NCBI GenBank assembly: GCA_964459305.1
Contig: CAYWNA010000150.1
Coordinates: forward strand, 1 to 32,353
Length of the DNA stretch: 32,353 nucleotides
Direction: 5' to 3'
DNA from: CAYWNA01 sp964459305
GTDB taxonomy: Bacteria > Planctomycetota > Planctomycetia > Pirellulales > Pirellulaceae
The notes under the pieces are model-generated. The model made no database searches and had not been told where the DNA came from. It saw nothing but the letters and a program-made list of their open reading frames with translations. Made by a program: the position numbers and the translations under genes. This document shows, piece after piece, positions 24,958-32,353 of the stretch. How positions within the stretch are numbered: position 1 is the first letter of the stretch; each line of letters opens with the position of its first letter.

Positions 24958-24993
24958 ATCTTGTAGGACTCATGACCTGGGGCCCTATGCTCT

Positions 24994-25013
24994 CTTTGGC
25001 CTGCGGGCCAAAG
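24994..25013. terminator. Candidate hairpin after P5
   Basis: CTTTGGCC-TGCG-GGCCAAAG is an 8-bp perfect stem 36 bp beyond the P5 stop, without a T-tract. It may mark the 3' end of the transcript carrying P5, separating it from the DUF4838 gene. A second, smaller stem (TCCTACA...TGTAGGA) spans the P5 stop codon. Confidence 0.35.
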
Positions 25014-25123
25014 GGCGGATGCGTCTGAAGAAGTAGCCGCGCAACGCCCGCCAGGGAGAAAGCCTCTACCAAATGAAAACCCAACAACAAGAGGGGATCA
25101 GGTTCCTGAAAAGGAGCTATTTC

Positions 25124-28100
25124 GTGGCTCGATATGTGTTTGCGATTTCGATCTGCCTGATTGGATCGGTTACGTTTGCCGAGCGCATTACGTTGGTGAA
25201 AAACGGGTCACCGGCAGCAACCATCGTGTTGCCGACTGATGCCGGGGCTACCATCAAGAAAGCGGCGGCCGAGTTGTCTTCTTACGCGAAGAAACTGTCG
25301 GGCGTGGGGTTGCCGATTCGCAGCGACGGCGCGCAGATTCAGGGCACGGCTCTCATTTTGGACGAGAAGGAGGCACCATTGCCGCCCGTCACGCCGCCGA
25401 GAGAACAGCACGCTCTGGAGACCTTTTCATTACGCGTCAGCGATGGAAATGTGTACTTCGGCGGAAGGTCGCCGGAGGCCGTTACCTATGGAGTGCTTGC
25501 GTTCATCGAGGACAATCTCGGGGTGCGCTGGTTTGCTCCAGGCGATCTGTGGGAGTACCTGCCTCCGCACGAGGACGGGGAACTGGCAGTGCGGGTGTCT
25601 TCGAGAGTCGTCACGCCGGATACGCCCAGGAGAGTCATTGCCAGTTCACACCCGTCATGGAAAACCTGGCATTGGCGAAACCGGGTCAAGTCTCTCACCA
25701 GAGGGATTCGGGACAGGTTCTCCTCAAACACAATCCACGAGATGTTCCCGGCGGAAGCGTACGGCAAGACAAACCCCGAATACTACCCATTGATCAGGGG
25801 CAAACGTTTCATTCCACCTTCTGGAAAACTCGGCCGTGACGATCGCTTCTGGCCCTGCGTCAGCAATCCGGATGTCGTCAAGGTCGTGGTCGACTACCTG
25901 AGGGAGTGGTTCGACTCGCATCCGGACGAACACTCCTTTTCGCTCGGCATCAACGACGTGACCAGGCATTGTAGCTGCGCAGACTGCATGTCCATGGACA
26001 GGGACCCACGCGCCCTTGAGTCTGACGATCTGACCGATCGGACTTGCTCTTTCATCAACGCTGTAGCGAAGGAGCTCAAGACGACACACCCGCAGCGTTA
26101 CCTCGGCATGCTTTTCTATCGGCACATTGCCAAAGCTCCGGCAAAGGTCGCCAGGCTCGAGGACACTGTGTTTGGCTACTTGGCTTGTGATGCCGGGAGC
26201 TGGTGGGGAAAAGACGGGGCGGAACGGGAAGCGGCCAACCGGGTATTGACGAACACATGGGCGCGAGTCAGTTCGCTGCCGCTGTCACGATACGAGTACT
26301 TTGGTCAGGGCACATTCACTCCATTGTTCAACCCGCACGCCATGGATCGGCAAATGAAGCTGGACCTGGAAATGGGTATGGAAGGTCAATACACCGAATT
26401 CTACACATTCCTCCCGAATACTGCGCCAATGATCTGGGCGTTCTACCGGCTACAGTGGGACGCCGCCCTGAACATCGACACGCTGCTTCAGGAGTTCTAC
26501 AGCAAGATGTTCGGCGCGGCGGACGACGCCATGTCCGACTACTACGCGTTCCTGGAGCGCGTGTGGAACACGCCACGTCCGGGCCGAGTGGCGGCGGGCA
26601 TCATCGTGTCCCGCAATGTGGAACAGCAGTGCCTGTCCATATCCCCTGCCGAAATCCAGGAGGGCCTTCGCCTGCTGGATCAGGCCCTTGCCGTCGCGAA
26701 GCGGGACGATGTTCGGATGCGCATCGAGATCATCAAGGCGTCACTCAAGTTTGCCGATCCCGGTGTGGAATCGTATTGGCGCGCGAGAGGGATGCGTTCG
26801 GCCACGATCAAAGACCTGGGCCAAGCCGAAGGCGCACTTGCGGCCATCGCGGAGTACTCCAGCCTGATACGGTGTAGAACCGATTTCTGGGCGGAAGCAG
26901 AGAAGCGACAGGATATACTCGGCGAATCGATCAGAGCATTGAAAAGTAGACGCTACCTCATGGCTGACGACCTGGCGTTCAACCGCATAGACAGCGCCCT
27001 TGTCCCGTTCGTGCTGAATGTCCTCGACTGGTACAAGAGCGATGCGCCGGACAAGTTTCCGGAGGCGCGGAATGCCCTTGACGCCATGGCCTTGCCGGAA
27101 TCGATGACCCTTGCAGTGAAGGCCTACGGAGACGCCTCCGACGCCGCCACTCTCCTGGGCAACCCCGGCTTTGAGGAGGCCGGTCCGACAGTCACACTAG
27201 AGAACGCAAACGAAGACTGGGATCATATCCATGCTCCCAAAGGTTGGAGCGTGTGGGTGAGGCCCGTATGGAAATTCGGGCTGCCTCTGTCAGAACCCAG
27301 CGTTCGGGAAAAGACCGGGCGGAAGGGGTCAAACGCTGCCGTGCTCTCAGCGGGGACGGGCGGTTGCTTCATCTCCTCCATAGCGGTGAAGCCGGGAGCG
27401 AAGTACTTCGGTTCCGTGTGGATGCGCACAAGCAGTCCGGAAGCCGCGACCAAGGCCCATCTGACACTCATTTTCAGGGACGCCAACGGGAAACTGATGC
27501 ATAGAGACGCTCGTAAGCGCCTGCAGTATGAGCAAGTCTATGGTGTTGCGACGAAGGACTGGCAACGTCTGGCTGCCTGCGTCACCGTGCCAAGAGAGGC
27601 CGAAACGCTGTGCGTGATGCTTGGGCACGAGCGTGCCCGGGAGGAAGAGGTCGCGTTTGATGACGCGCTCCTGCTTCTGGCCGAGGAAGCCCCAAGAACT
27701 CTAACACCGTCGGATCTCGAAGTGGCGCTTGCCGATGGGTTATTCAAAACGCAGGCCAAAGAACACTTGTCCGGACGGGGAGTCAGGAAGGCAGACCGCA
27801 GAGACGGCAACGCTGCACTGGTATTTGCCGCTGGGGAAACAGGAGAGAACAGTTACGTCAAGATCTCCGGCATCGCCGACAAGTACCATCTCACGAAGGC
27901 TATGACCGTCGAGGCCTGGATACAGGTTGATTCAGCGTACAAGAAGGGCGTTCTTGAGATTGTCGGCAATCCCGTCACTGACCGTGGCAAGGGGTTCAGG
28001 TTGTATCTTAATCGGGGTGTCCTCCATTTTATCTCCGGTTCATTCGCAGGCTCCTGGAAAGAAGCGAAGACTTGGGGGGCACACAGCGGCACGGATCATC

Positions 28101-28354
28101 TGATTGAACCTAGCAAGTGGCATCACATTGCCGCCTCCTATGACGGTTCAGTATTCCAGGTCTTTGTCGACGGAAAACTGGCGGGGAAAAGCAAGCCCGG
28201 TCTGCAACTGACTGAGGGAAAGCCGGATGTCTGCATCGGGAGCTTTCGCGACGGCTTGGCTTATGGTTTCATGGGCGAGATGGATGACATAAGCATCTAC
28301 GACAGAGCCCTTTCCCTGGACGAGATCAGTCGCCGGGCCAAGGGCATCGACTGA
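25124..28354 (+). CDS. Large secreted DUF4838 protein with CBM-like and LamG-type domains
   Basis: I prefer GTG 25124, which has AAAAGGAG 8 nt upstream and gives a clean signal peptide (ARYVFAISICLIGSVTFA) and 1076 residues. ATG 25073 would add 17 residues and has a weaker RBS. Domain order: a GH67/GH20-type N-terminal alpha/beta domain (about 20-165; AAAELSSYAKKLSG, then YGVLAFIEDNLGVRWFAPGD), a DUF4838 TIM-barrel-like domain (about 180-480; SFSLGINDVTRHCSCADC with three clustered Cys), a helical linker, a CBM4/9-like sandwich (about 680-850; LGNPGFEEAG, SVWMRTSSPEA) and a C-terminal LamG/ConA-like domain (about 890-1075; MTVEAWIQVDS, WHHIAASYDGSVFQVFVDGKLAG, GEMDDISIYDRALS). Probably an extracellular glycosidase related in fold to alpha-glucuronidases; no activity can be assigned. 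GH38 follows 48 bp later. Confidence 0.85.
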   Translation: MARYVFAISICLIGSVTFAERITLVKNGSPAATIVLPTDAGATIKKAAAELSSYAKKLSGVGLPIRSDGAQIQGTALILDEKEAPLPPVTPPREQHALETFSLRVSDGNVYFGGRSPEAVTYGVLAFIEDNLGVRWFAPGDLWEYLPPHEDGELAVRVSSRVVTPDTPRRVIASSHPSWKTWHWRNRVKSLTRGIRDRFSSNTIHEMFPAEAYGKTNPEYYPLIRGKRFIPPSGKLGRDDRFWPCVSNPDVVKVVVDYLREWFDSHPDEHSFSLGINDVTRHCSCADCMSMDRDPRALESDDLTDRTCSFINAVAKELKTTHPQRYLGMLFYRHIAKAPAKVARLEDTVFGYLACDAGSWWGKDGAEREAANRVLTNTWARVSSLPLSRYEYFGQGTFTPLFNPHAMDRQMKLDLEMGMEGQYTEFYTFLPNTAPMIWAFYRLQWDAALNIDTLLQEFYSKMFGAADDAMSDYYAFLERVWNTPRPGRVAAGIIVSRNVEQQCLSISPAEIQEGLRLLDQALAVAKRDDVRMRIEIIKASLKFADPGVESYWRARGMRSATIKDLGQAEGALAAIAEYSSLIRCRTDFWAEAEKRQDILGESIRALKSRRYLMADDLAFNRIDSALVPFVLNVLDWYKSDAPDKFPEARNALDAMALPESMTLAVKAYGDASDAATLLGNPGFEEAGPTVTLENANEDWDHIHAPKGWSVWVRPVWKFGLPLSEPSVREKTGRKGSNAAVLSAGTGGCFISSIAVKPGAKYFGSVWMRTSSPEAATKAHLTLIFRDANGKLMHRDARKRLQYEQVYGVATKDWQRLAACVTVPREAETLCVMLGHERAREEEVAFDDALLLLAEEAPRTLTPSDLEVALADGLFKTQAKEHLSGRGVRKADRRDGNAALVFAAGETGENSYVKISGIADKYHLTKAMTVEAWIQVDSAYKKGVLEIVGNPVTDRGKGFRLYLNRGVLHFISGSFAGSWKEAKTWGAHSGTDHLIEPSKWHHIAASYDGSVFQVFVDGKLAGKSKPGLQLTEGKPDVCIGSFRDGLAYGFMGEMDDISIYDRALSLDEISRRAKGID

Positions 28355-28402
28355 TACACGTGCTTTGGCTACTCCTTCCAGTTCGTATCCGAGGGAATCA
28401 TC

Positions 28403-30577
28403 GTGAACAGCGAGAGAATGTGCACATTAACCGGGTACCAACGAGGGAGAGGGAATTCAGGACGGGTAAAGCGTTTCACGCTGGCGCTGGCAGCTCTCCT
28501 GCAACTTTACCTTGCTCTCGTCGTCATCGAGTGCGCGTGCAATGTGGAGTCAGTTCCGCGTCTGATGGCTCAAGATCTTCAAGCGACGGGTAGCGATGGT
28601 GAAGAGCCAACGATTCAACACATCGACCTGATCCATCTTATCCATACGGACATTGGATGGTCGGATCATCCATTTGTCGCCAGGGAATTGTTCAGGCGTT
28701 TCCTGGACATTGCCATTGATGGGGCCATGTCGACGCGGGAGAAACCTGAGGAAGAAAGGTTTTCCTGGACGGTGGAAGCTACGATCACCCTTGACGATTG
28801 GTGGCAGGCGGCCACTCCGGCACGGCGCGAAGAATTCTTGGAGGCTGTACGGTCGGGGCAACTGGAAGTCACGGCTCTCGCCCTCAATCAAGCGCCCGTC
28901 ATGAACCGAGAACAGTGGCATGAAATGCTCCACTGGATTCCTGAAGATCTATGGCGGAAGGTTCACCCTGAGGTGGCCATCCAAAACGATGTGAATGGAT
29001 TTCCAAGAGCCGGCGCCAAGGGCCTCCTGGACCGGGGAACTCACTATCTCGTTACAGGGATCAACGAGTACAACGGCGGCGCCCCCTTCAAAACGCCTTC
29101 GGCCTTTTGGTGGAGGATGCCGGGCGGACGAAGGATGTTTGTTTGGCTAGGTCTGTCGTATTGGGCAGGGTACGACTTCTTCGAGGAAAAGGGATGGCGT
29201 CGGGCTATCGTTTCCGCCGCTGACACAAGGTATCGTCTGCCGAGGGCGGGGGATTTCCTCCGCAGTGATGAACAGTCGGTGCGAAACGCGCATCGCCATC
29301 TGGTCCAAAAGATCCGTGAGCTTGAAGGGGCAGGATACTCTTACCCCACGCTGGTCCTTTCGATCACAAACCAGTGGCGTATCGACAATGACCCTCCTTT
29401 TCTCCCCCTCGCAGATTTTGTGGCTGCGTGGAAACGGCTGGACTTGAAACCAACGTTGAGGCTGACGACGGCTTCCGTGGCCCTCAAGAGCCTGGAGAAA
29501 CAGATCGGAGACCGGATTCCCGTGTACGAGGGGGAATGGACGGACTGGTGGACCAACGGGGTCGCAGCCGCGCCCCGTGCCGTCTCCGCCAGCCGTTTTG
29601 CCAAACGAGCGATAACCGCCGCACAATCGCCCGTCTGGGGAGAATGGGACGCCAATAGCCGAGAGACCGCTCGCCAGATCCTCAGAGAACTATGCTTGTT
29701 TGATGAGCATACTTGGGGCAGTACGCTCGGCAGCGAGTTCCCCGATGGGTTGGACAGCCTAGGAACATTCTACGAAAAAGCCGGCCTCGCCTATCGTTCC
29801 ATGGCCAGAGCCGAGTGGTTGTTGTCCCAGAGGATGCTAACTCGCCTCAGTCGAGAGGGGGGGGGATTGTATCTGGCCAACAGTACCAGCCTTCCCATCA
29901 GTGGATGGATCGAGATACTCCAGGAGATTCCCGCGGCGGCTGACGAGAAGACCGAAGTCCAAGAAAACGCTCATACCACCATGTACACCCAAGCCTTGAC
30001 ACATCCCCGGCTCAAGCGGGCGATTCGTGAACTTGAGACATGGAAAAACGAACCTCGTGCGAGGTTCACCCTCAAGATCGATCGGCTTTCCTCCGAGGCG
30101 CCGGAGATTTTCTACGTCGCCTTTCCTTTGCCCTGTGAAGGAACTCTGCCCCGCGCGAGCAACGGAGGCCTGCCGTTCGTTCCCTTCAACGATCAACTGC
30201 CGGGAACTTGCAGAGACTATTTTGCCATCGATGGATGGGTCCACTACAAGACTTCGGAGGGCAGTTGGCTGTGGGTCAGCAGGGACGCCCCGTTGGTGAC
30301 TTTTGGCTCGTCTCAGGCCCTGGTCCGAAGGGAAGATCCCCCAGGAGAGATGCACCGGGTGCTGGCCATGATCTTCAACAACTTCTGGAAGGTCAATTTT
30401 CCACTCAATAACCATGGCGCGATGGAATTTCAATTTGATCTGACCTGGAAAAGCGATATGAACGGTTCCGTCCGCACGCAAGATCTCGCCGACTCGCTAT
30501 TGGCCGAACCCCAAGTGCTTATAAACCCTCCAGCGAAAGAAGATCCCATTATTGTCGAGCGTCTCTATCGACCCTAA
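28403..30577 (+). CDS. GH38-like glycoside hydrolase (alpha-mannosidase family), secreted
   Basis: The protein has 724 residues from GTG 28403 (GAGGGA 6 nt upstream); ATG 28418 is an alternative. The N-terminus has a hydrophobic export segment (FTLALAALLQLYLALVVIE). GH38 signatures: HLIHTDIGWSDHP with the zinc pair His81 and Asp83, QNDVNGFPRAGAKGLLDRG with a likely nucleophile Asp196, and CLFDEHTWGS with His436 as probable third His/Asp-site ligand. The C-terminal half carries beta-sandwich segments of the GH38 middle and C-terminal domains. Retaining Zn-dependent alpha-mannosidases cleave terminal alpha-mannose; this shorter, divergent form may act on another alpha-linked sugar. It sits between the DUF4838 gene and another secreted protein gene, suggesting a three-gene degradative transcript. 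Confidence 0.85.
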   Translation: MNSERMCTLTGYQRGRGNSGRVKRFTLALAALLQLYLALVVIECACNVESVPRLMAQDLQATGSDGEEPTIQHIDLIHLIHTDIGWSDHPFVARELFRRFLDIAIDGAMSTREKPEEERFSWTVEATITLDDWWQAATPARREEFLEAVRSGQLEVTALALNQAPVMNREQWHEMLHWIPEDLWRKVHPEVAIQNDVNGFPRAGAKGLLDRGTHYLVTGINEYNGGAPFKTPSAFWWRMPGGRRMFVWLGLSYWAGYDFFEEKGWRRAIVSAADTRYRLPRAGDFLRSDEQSVRNAHRHLVQKIRELEGAGYSYPTLVLSITNQWRIDNDPPFLPLADFVAAWKRLDLKPTLRLTTASVALKSLEKQIGDRIPVYEGEWTDWWTNGVAAAPRAVSASRFAKRAITAAQSPVWGEWDANSRETARQILRELCLFDEHTWGSTLGSEFPDGLDSLGTFYEKAGLAYRSMARAEWLLSQRMLTRLSREGGGLYLANSTSLPISGWIEILQEIPAAADEKTEVQENAHTTMYTQALTHPRLKRAIRELETWKNEPRARFTLKIDRLSSEAPEIFYVAFPLPCEGTLPRASNGGLPFVPFNDQLPGTCRDYFAIDGWVHYKTSEGSWLWVSRDAPLVTFGSSQALVRREDPPGEMHRVLAMIFNNFWKVNFPLNNHGAMEFQFDLTWKSDMNGSVRTQDLADSLLAEPQVLINPPAKEDPIIVERLYRP

Positions 30578-30643
30578 CGAAGGCTGAAGATGACCGTTTA
30601 CGGGTTTTCTCCCGACATCTCTGTTCGCCAAGGAGAACGACCA

Positions 30644-32353
30644 ATGAGCGTGGGGGACTTCACAATGCAAAAGGTCTTCGGAGCGGCTCACATCACGGGC
30701 CTACTCGTCTCAATTACGTGTTCAGCGGCAGATCAGAAACAGGCCGGGACGACGTATGTTTCGGACTTGCGCCGTTGCGTTCCGGCATCCGCGCTTTCCG
30801 AGCATCGCGGGCAAGGCAGGTGGCAGCTCACTCCCTATGAGACGGACGAGGTCAGCGGGACGATGATCGGCGCGGCCTCGTTCATCAATGCGCCGGATGT
30901 GACGCTGCCGTTGGATGTTGCGGGTTGGCACGCCGTGTATGTGGGATATTGGAATCCGTACTTCGCGTACGACGGCGGGACGATCGTCAAGATCAAGCTC
31001 AGCGGCGCCTCGTGCTTCCGGCGTTTCCGCGAGGAGGAGCGTGGTCGATCGCAAATGGAGACCAGCCTGCACGAGGTGTTCCTGGATTATGCAGACCTTA
31101 CCGATCGAGACATCGTGATCGGCAAGACGCACGGGCCTCTCGGACGCAAAGCGTATGTGGCCTACATCAAATTGGTGCCTTTGTCCGCTGAGCAAGTCAA
31201 AGCGATACAAAGCGACCGTGCCAGGACCGAAACAAGGCGGCTGGTCGCCACGATCGATGGTGCGAGCTATTTCCACGTCAACGAATGTACGTCGCGCGAA
31301 CACATCCTTGAGCTTGTGGAGCCCTATCGCCACTCGGACGTTGCCAAGGTCCTCTGGGCCGTCAGCTATGGCGATCGCGCCAACTACCCGTCTCGGCTCG
31401 GCTCCTTCGTAGCCAGCGACAGCAGCAGATCACGGCTGGTGCCTGGCACCGGCACCAATCGGTACATCATCGGCGAAAAGGCAAAGTATGAAAATCTCAG
31501 GGCATTTGCCGAGCGGGGCATCATCCCGCAACAAGTCGCGTCTGAGCACGTGCACAAAATGGGCCTGAAGTTTGACATCATGTTTCGTCTCGGACTGGGC
31601 GCCCCGTTGCCTCCAGAGCGAGAGCGGGACGATGATCGCTTTGTTACAAGACATCCACAGTTCCGTATGGTCTTGAGGGACGGCACCGTGGTCGAGAAGC
31701 TGAGCTATGCATTCCCTGAGGTGCGTGAGTTCATGCTCTCATTCATCCGTGAGGCCGCGGAGAAGCTCGATATGGATGGCATCAATCTCTGTTTTGTGCG
31801 TGGTCCGCGTTTTCTGTCGTACGAGAAGCCTCTGCTCGACGACTTCACAGACAAGCACGGCGAAGATGCGCGAGAGGTCGATCCCCGCGATCCTCGTCTT
31901 CTCGAACTTCGGGCGAGCTACATGACGCAGTTTGTCCGCGGAGCGCGGGGCGTCCTGGACGAGGTTGGCCAGAAAAAGGGCAAACGCCTGGAATTGTCTG
32001 TTTGGGTTTGGCCCAAAAAGCAAAACGTGTGGTGCGGACAGACGCCGCTGGATGAGGGCCTGGATGTCGGGGGATGGATCAGAGAAGGCCTGCTCGATAG
32101 CGTCGTCTGCCAGGAAGGCATCGACGATGAGTATATCGCCCTAGGCAAGTCGCACCGCTGCAAGTTCATCTTATTCACGGGATATCGAGGGCCGAAGGCG
32201 ATGAGCCCCAACACGATCGCTGACGCGTATCGCGCGGGCGTTACGGACTTCGCCTATTGGGATATGGATCTGGCACAGGATGTTCCCGAAGCGTGGGGAT
32301 GGCTCCGGCGCGTGGGGCACCGCGATGAGATGGAAGCCTGGGAGAATCGTACG
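30644..32353 (+). CDS. Secreted TIM-barrel glycoside-hydrolase-like protein, family not recognised (3'-truncated by window edge)
   Basis: The frame is open for exactly 570 codons to the window end. ATG 30644 has AAGGAG 8 nt upstream, and the signal peptide runs to about residue 28 (VFGAAHITGLLVSITCSA). Residues about 35-170 look like a beta-sandwich (GWHAVYVGYWNPYFAYDGG, then KIKLSG, then DRDIVIGKTHG). From about 185 the pattern is a (beta/alpha)8-type barrel: FHVNECTS, VLWAVSYGD, KMGLKFDIMFRLG, FREFMLSF-type helix, LDMDGINLCFVRGPRF, RLELSVWVW, FAYWDMD. This resembles the broad GHL10/DUF4015-like set of uncharacterised glycosidase-fold proteins, but I cannot name a family. It is 66 bp after the GH38 gene on the same strand, so probably co-transcribed. 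Confidence 0.75.
   Translation, partial: MSVGDFTMQKVFGAAHITGLLVSITCSAADQKQAGTTYVSDLRRCVPASALSEHRGQGRWQLTPYETDEVSGTMIGAASFINAPDVTLPLDVAGWHAVYVGYWNPYFAYDGGTIVKIKLSGASCFRRFREEERGRSQMETSLHEVFLDYADLTDRDIVIGKTHGPLGRKAYVAYIKLVPLSAEQVKAIQSDRARTETRRLVATIDGASYFHVNECTSREHILELVEPYRHSDVAKVLWAVSYGDRANYPSRLGSFVASDSSRSRLVPGTGTNRYIIGEKAKYENLRAFAERGIIPQQVASEHVHKMGLKFDIMFRLGLGAPLPPERERDDDRFVTRHPQFRMVLRDGTVVEKLSYAFPEVREFMLSFIREAAEKLDMDGINLCFVRGPRFLSYEKPLLDDFTDKHGEDAREVDPRDPRLLELRASYMTQFVRGARGVLDEVGQKKGKRLELSVWVWPKKQNVWCGQTPLDEGLDVGGWIREGLLDSVVCQEGIDDEYIALGKSHRCKFILFTGYRGPKAMSPNTIADAYRAGVTDFAYWDMDLAQDVPEAWGWLRRVGHRDEMEAWENRT

Noticed and set aside
1..32353. CRISPR array, tRNA, rRNA, transposase or integrase
   Set aside because: No regularly spaced direct repeats, no cloverleaf or rRNA-like segments, and no mobile-element enzyme motifs were found on either strand; the repeats present are inverted and dispersed.

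Overview
The window looks like part of a carbohydrate-catabolic island from a planctomycete-type bacterium. I base this on three things. Many secreted glycoside-hydrolase-like proteins sit beside SLC5-type sodium symporters, IclR regulators, Gfo/Idh/MocA, M81 and DHDPS-family enzymes. There are no SusC/SusD-like genes. Several intergenic palindromic repeats (a TTTCGCTCCGCGAAAG-type hairpin, a CCCGAAGCGTAAGCGAG hairpin, TTTCGTG-type repeats) resemble ones I associate with Planctomycetota. The phylum call is an inference; no rRNA or tRNA marker gene is present.

Layout. Module A (1-7639): an edge-truncated IclR regulator on the minus strand is divergent from a plus-strand series of SSS symporter 1, a BNR/Asp-box sialidase-like protein, propeller paralogue P1, a 460-bp repeat-rich gap, DHDPS-family protein 1 and propeller paralogue P2. 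A minus-strand GH120-like beta-xylosidase follows (7666-9483), then a second, full-length IclR (9782-10522, minus). Module B (10658-24957, all plus) holds DHDPS-family protein 2, an M81 metallopeptidase-like protein, a 3-hydroxyacyl-CoA-dehydrogenase-type oxidoreductase, P3, a second BNR protein, P4 with an extra N-terminal carbohydrate-binding-like domain, a neutral-ceramidase-like hydrolase, SSS symporter 2, a Gfo/Idh/MocA oxidoreductase and P5. Module C (25124 to the end, plus) holds a large DUF4838/LamG protein, a GH38-like enzyme and an edge-truncated secreted protein of unknown family.

The striking feature is redundancy. Five copies of one secreted protein family (P1-P5: signal peptide, predicted five-bladed propeller, C-terminal beta-sandwich) are interleaved with two IclRs, two symporters, two BNR proteins and two DHDPS-family proteins. 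P2/P5, SSS1/SSS2 and IclR1/IclR2 are close enough to indicate fairly recent segmental duplication. Their neighbours are shuffled between the copies.

A working model (inference): secreted P proteins, BNR proteins, GH120, DUF4838 and GH38 trim a heterogeneous, probably acidic, glycan. The SSS carriers import the released sugar or sugar acid with Na+. Cytoplasmic DHDPS-type lyases, the 3HCDH-like and Gfo/Idh dehydrogenases, the M81 protein and the ceramidase-like hydrolase process it, and IclR proteins sense an intermediate. No sulfatase, transposase, integrase, CRISPR array, tRNA or rRNA was seen. The only gap above 300 bp is 4601-5060, which holds two inverted-repeat elements. The 298-bp gap 9484-9781 (upstream of the GH120 gene) holds its ribosome-binding site and nothing else I recognise.
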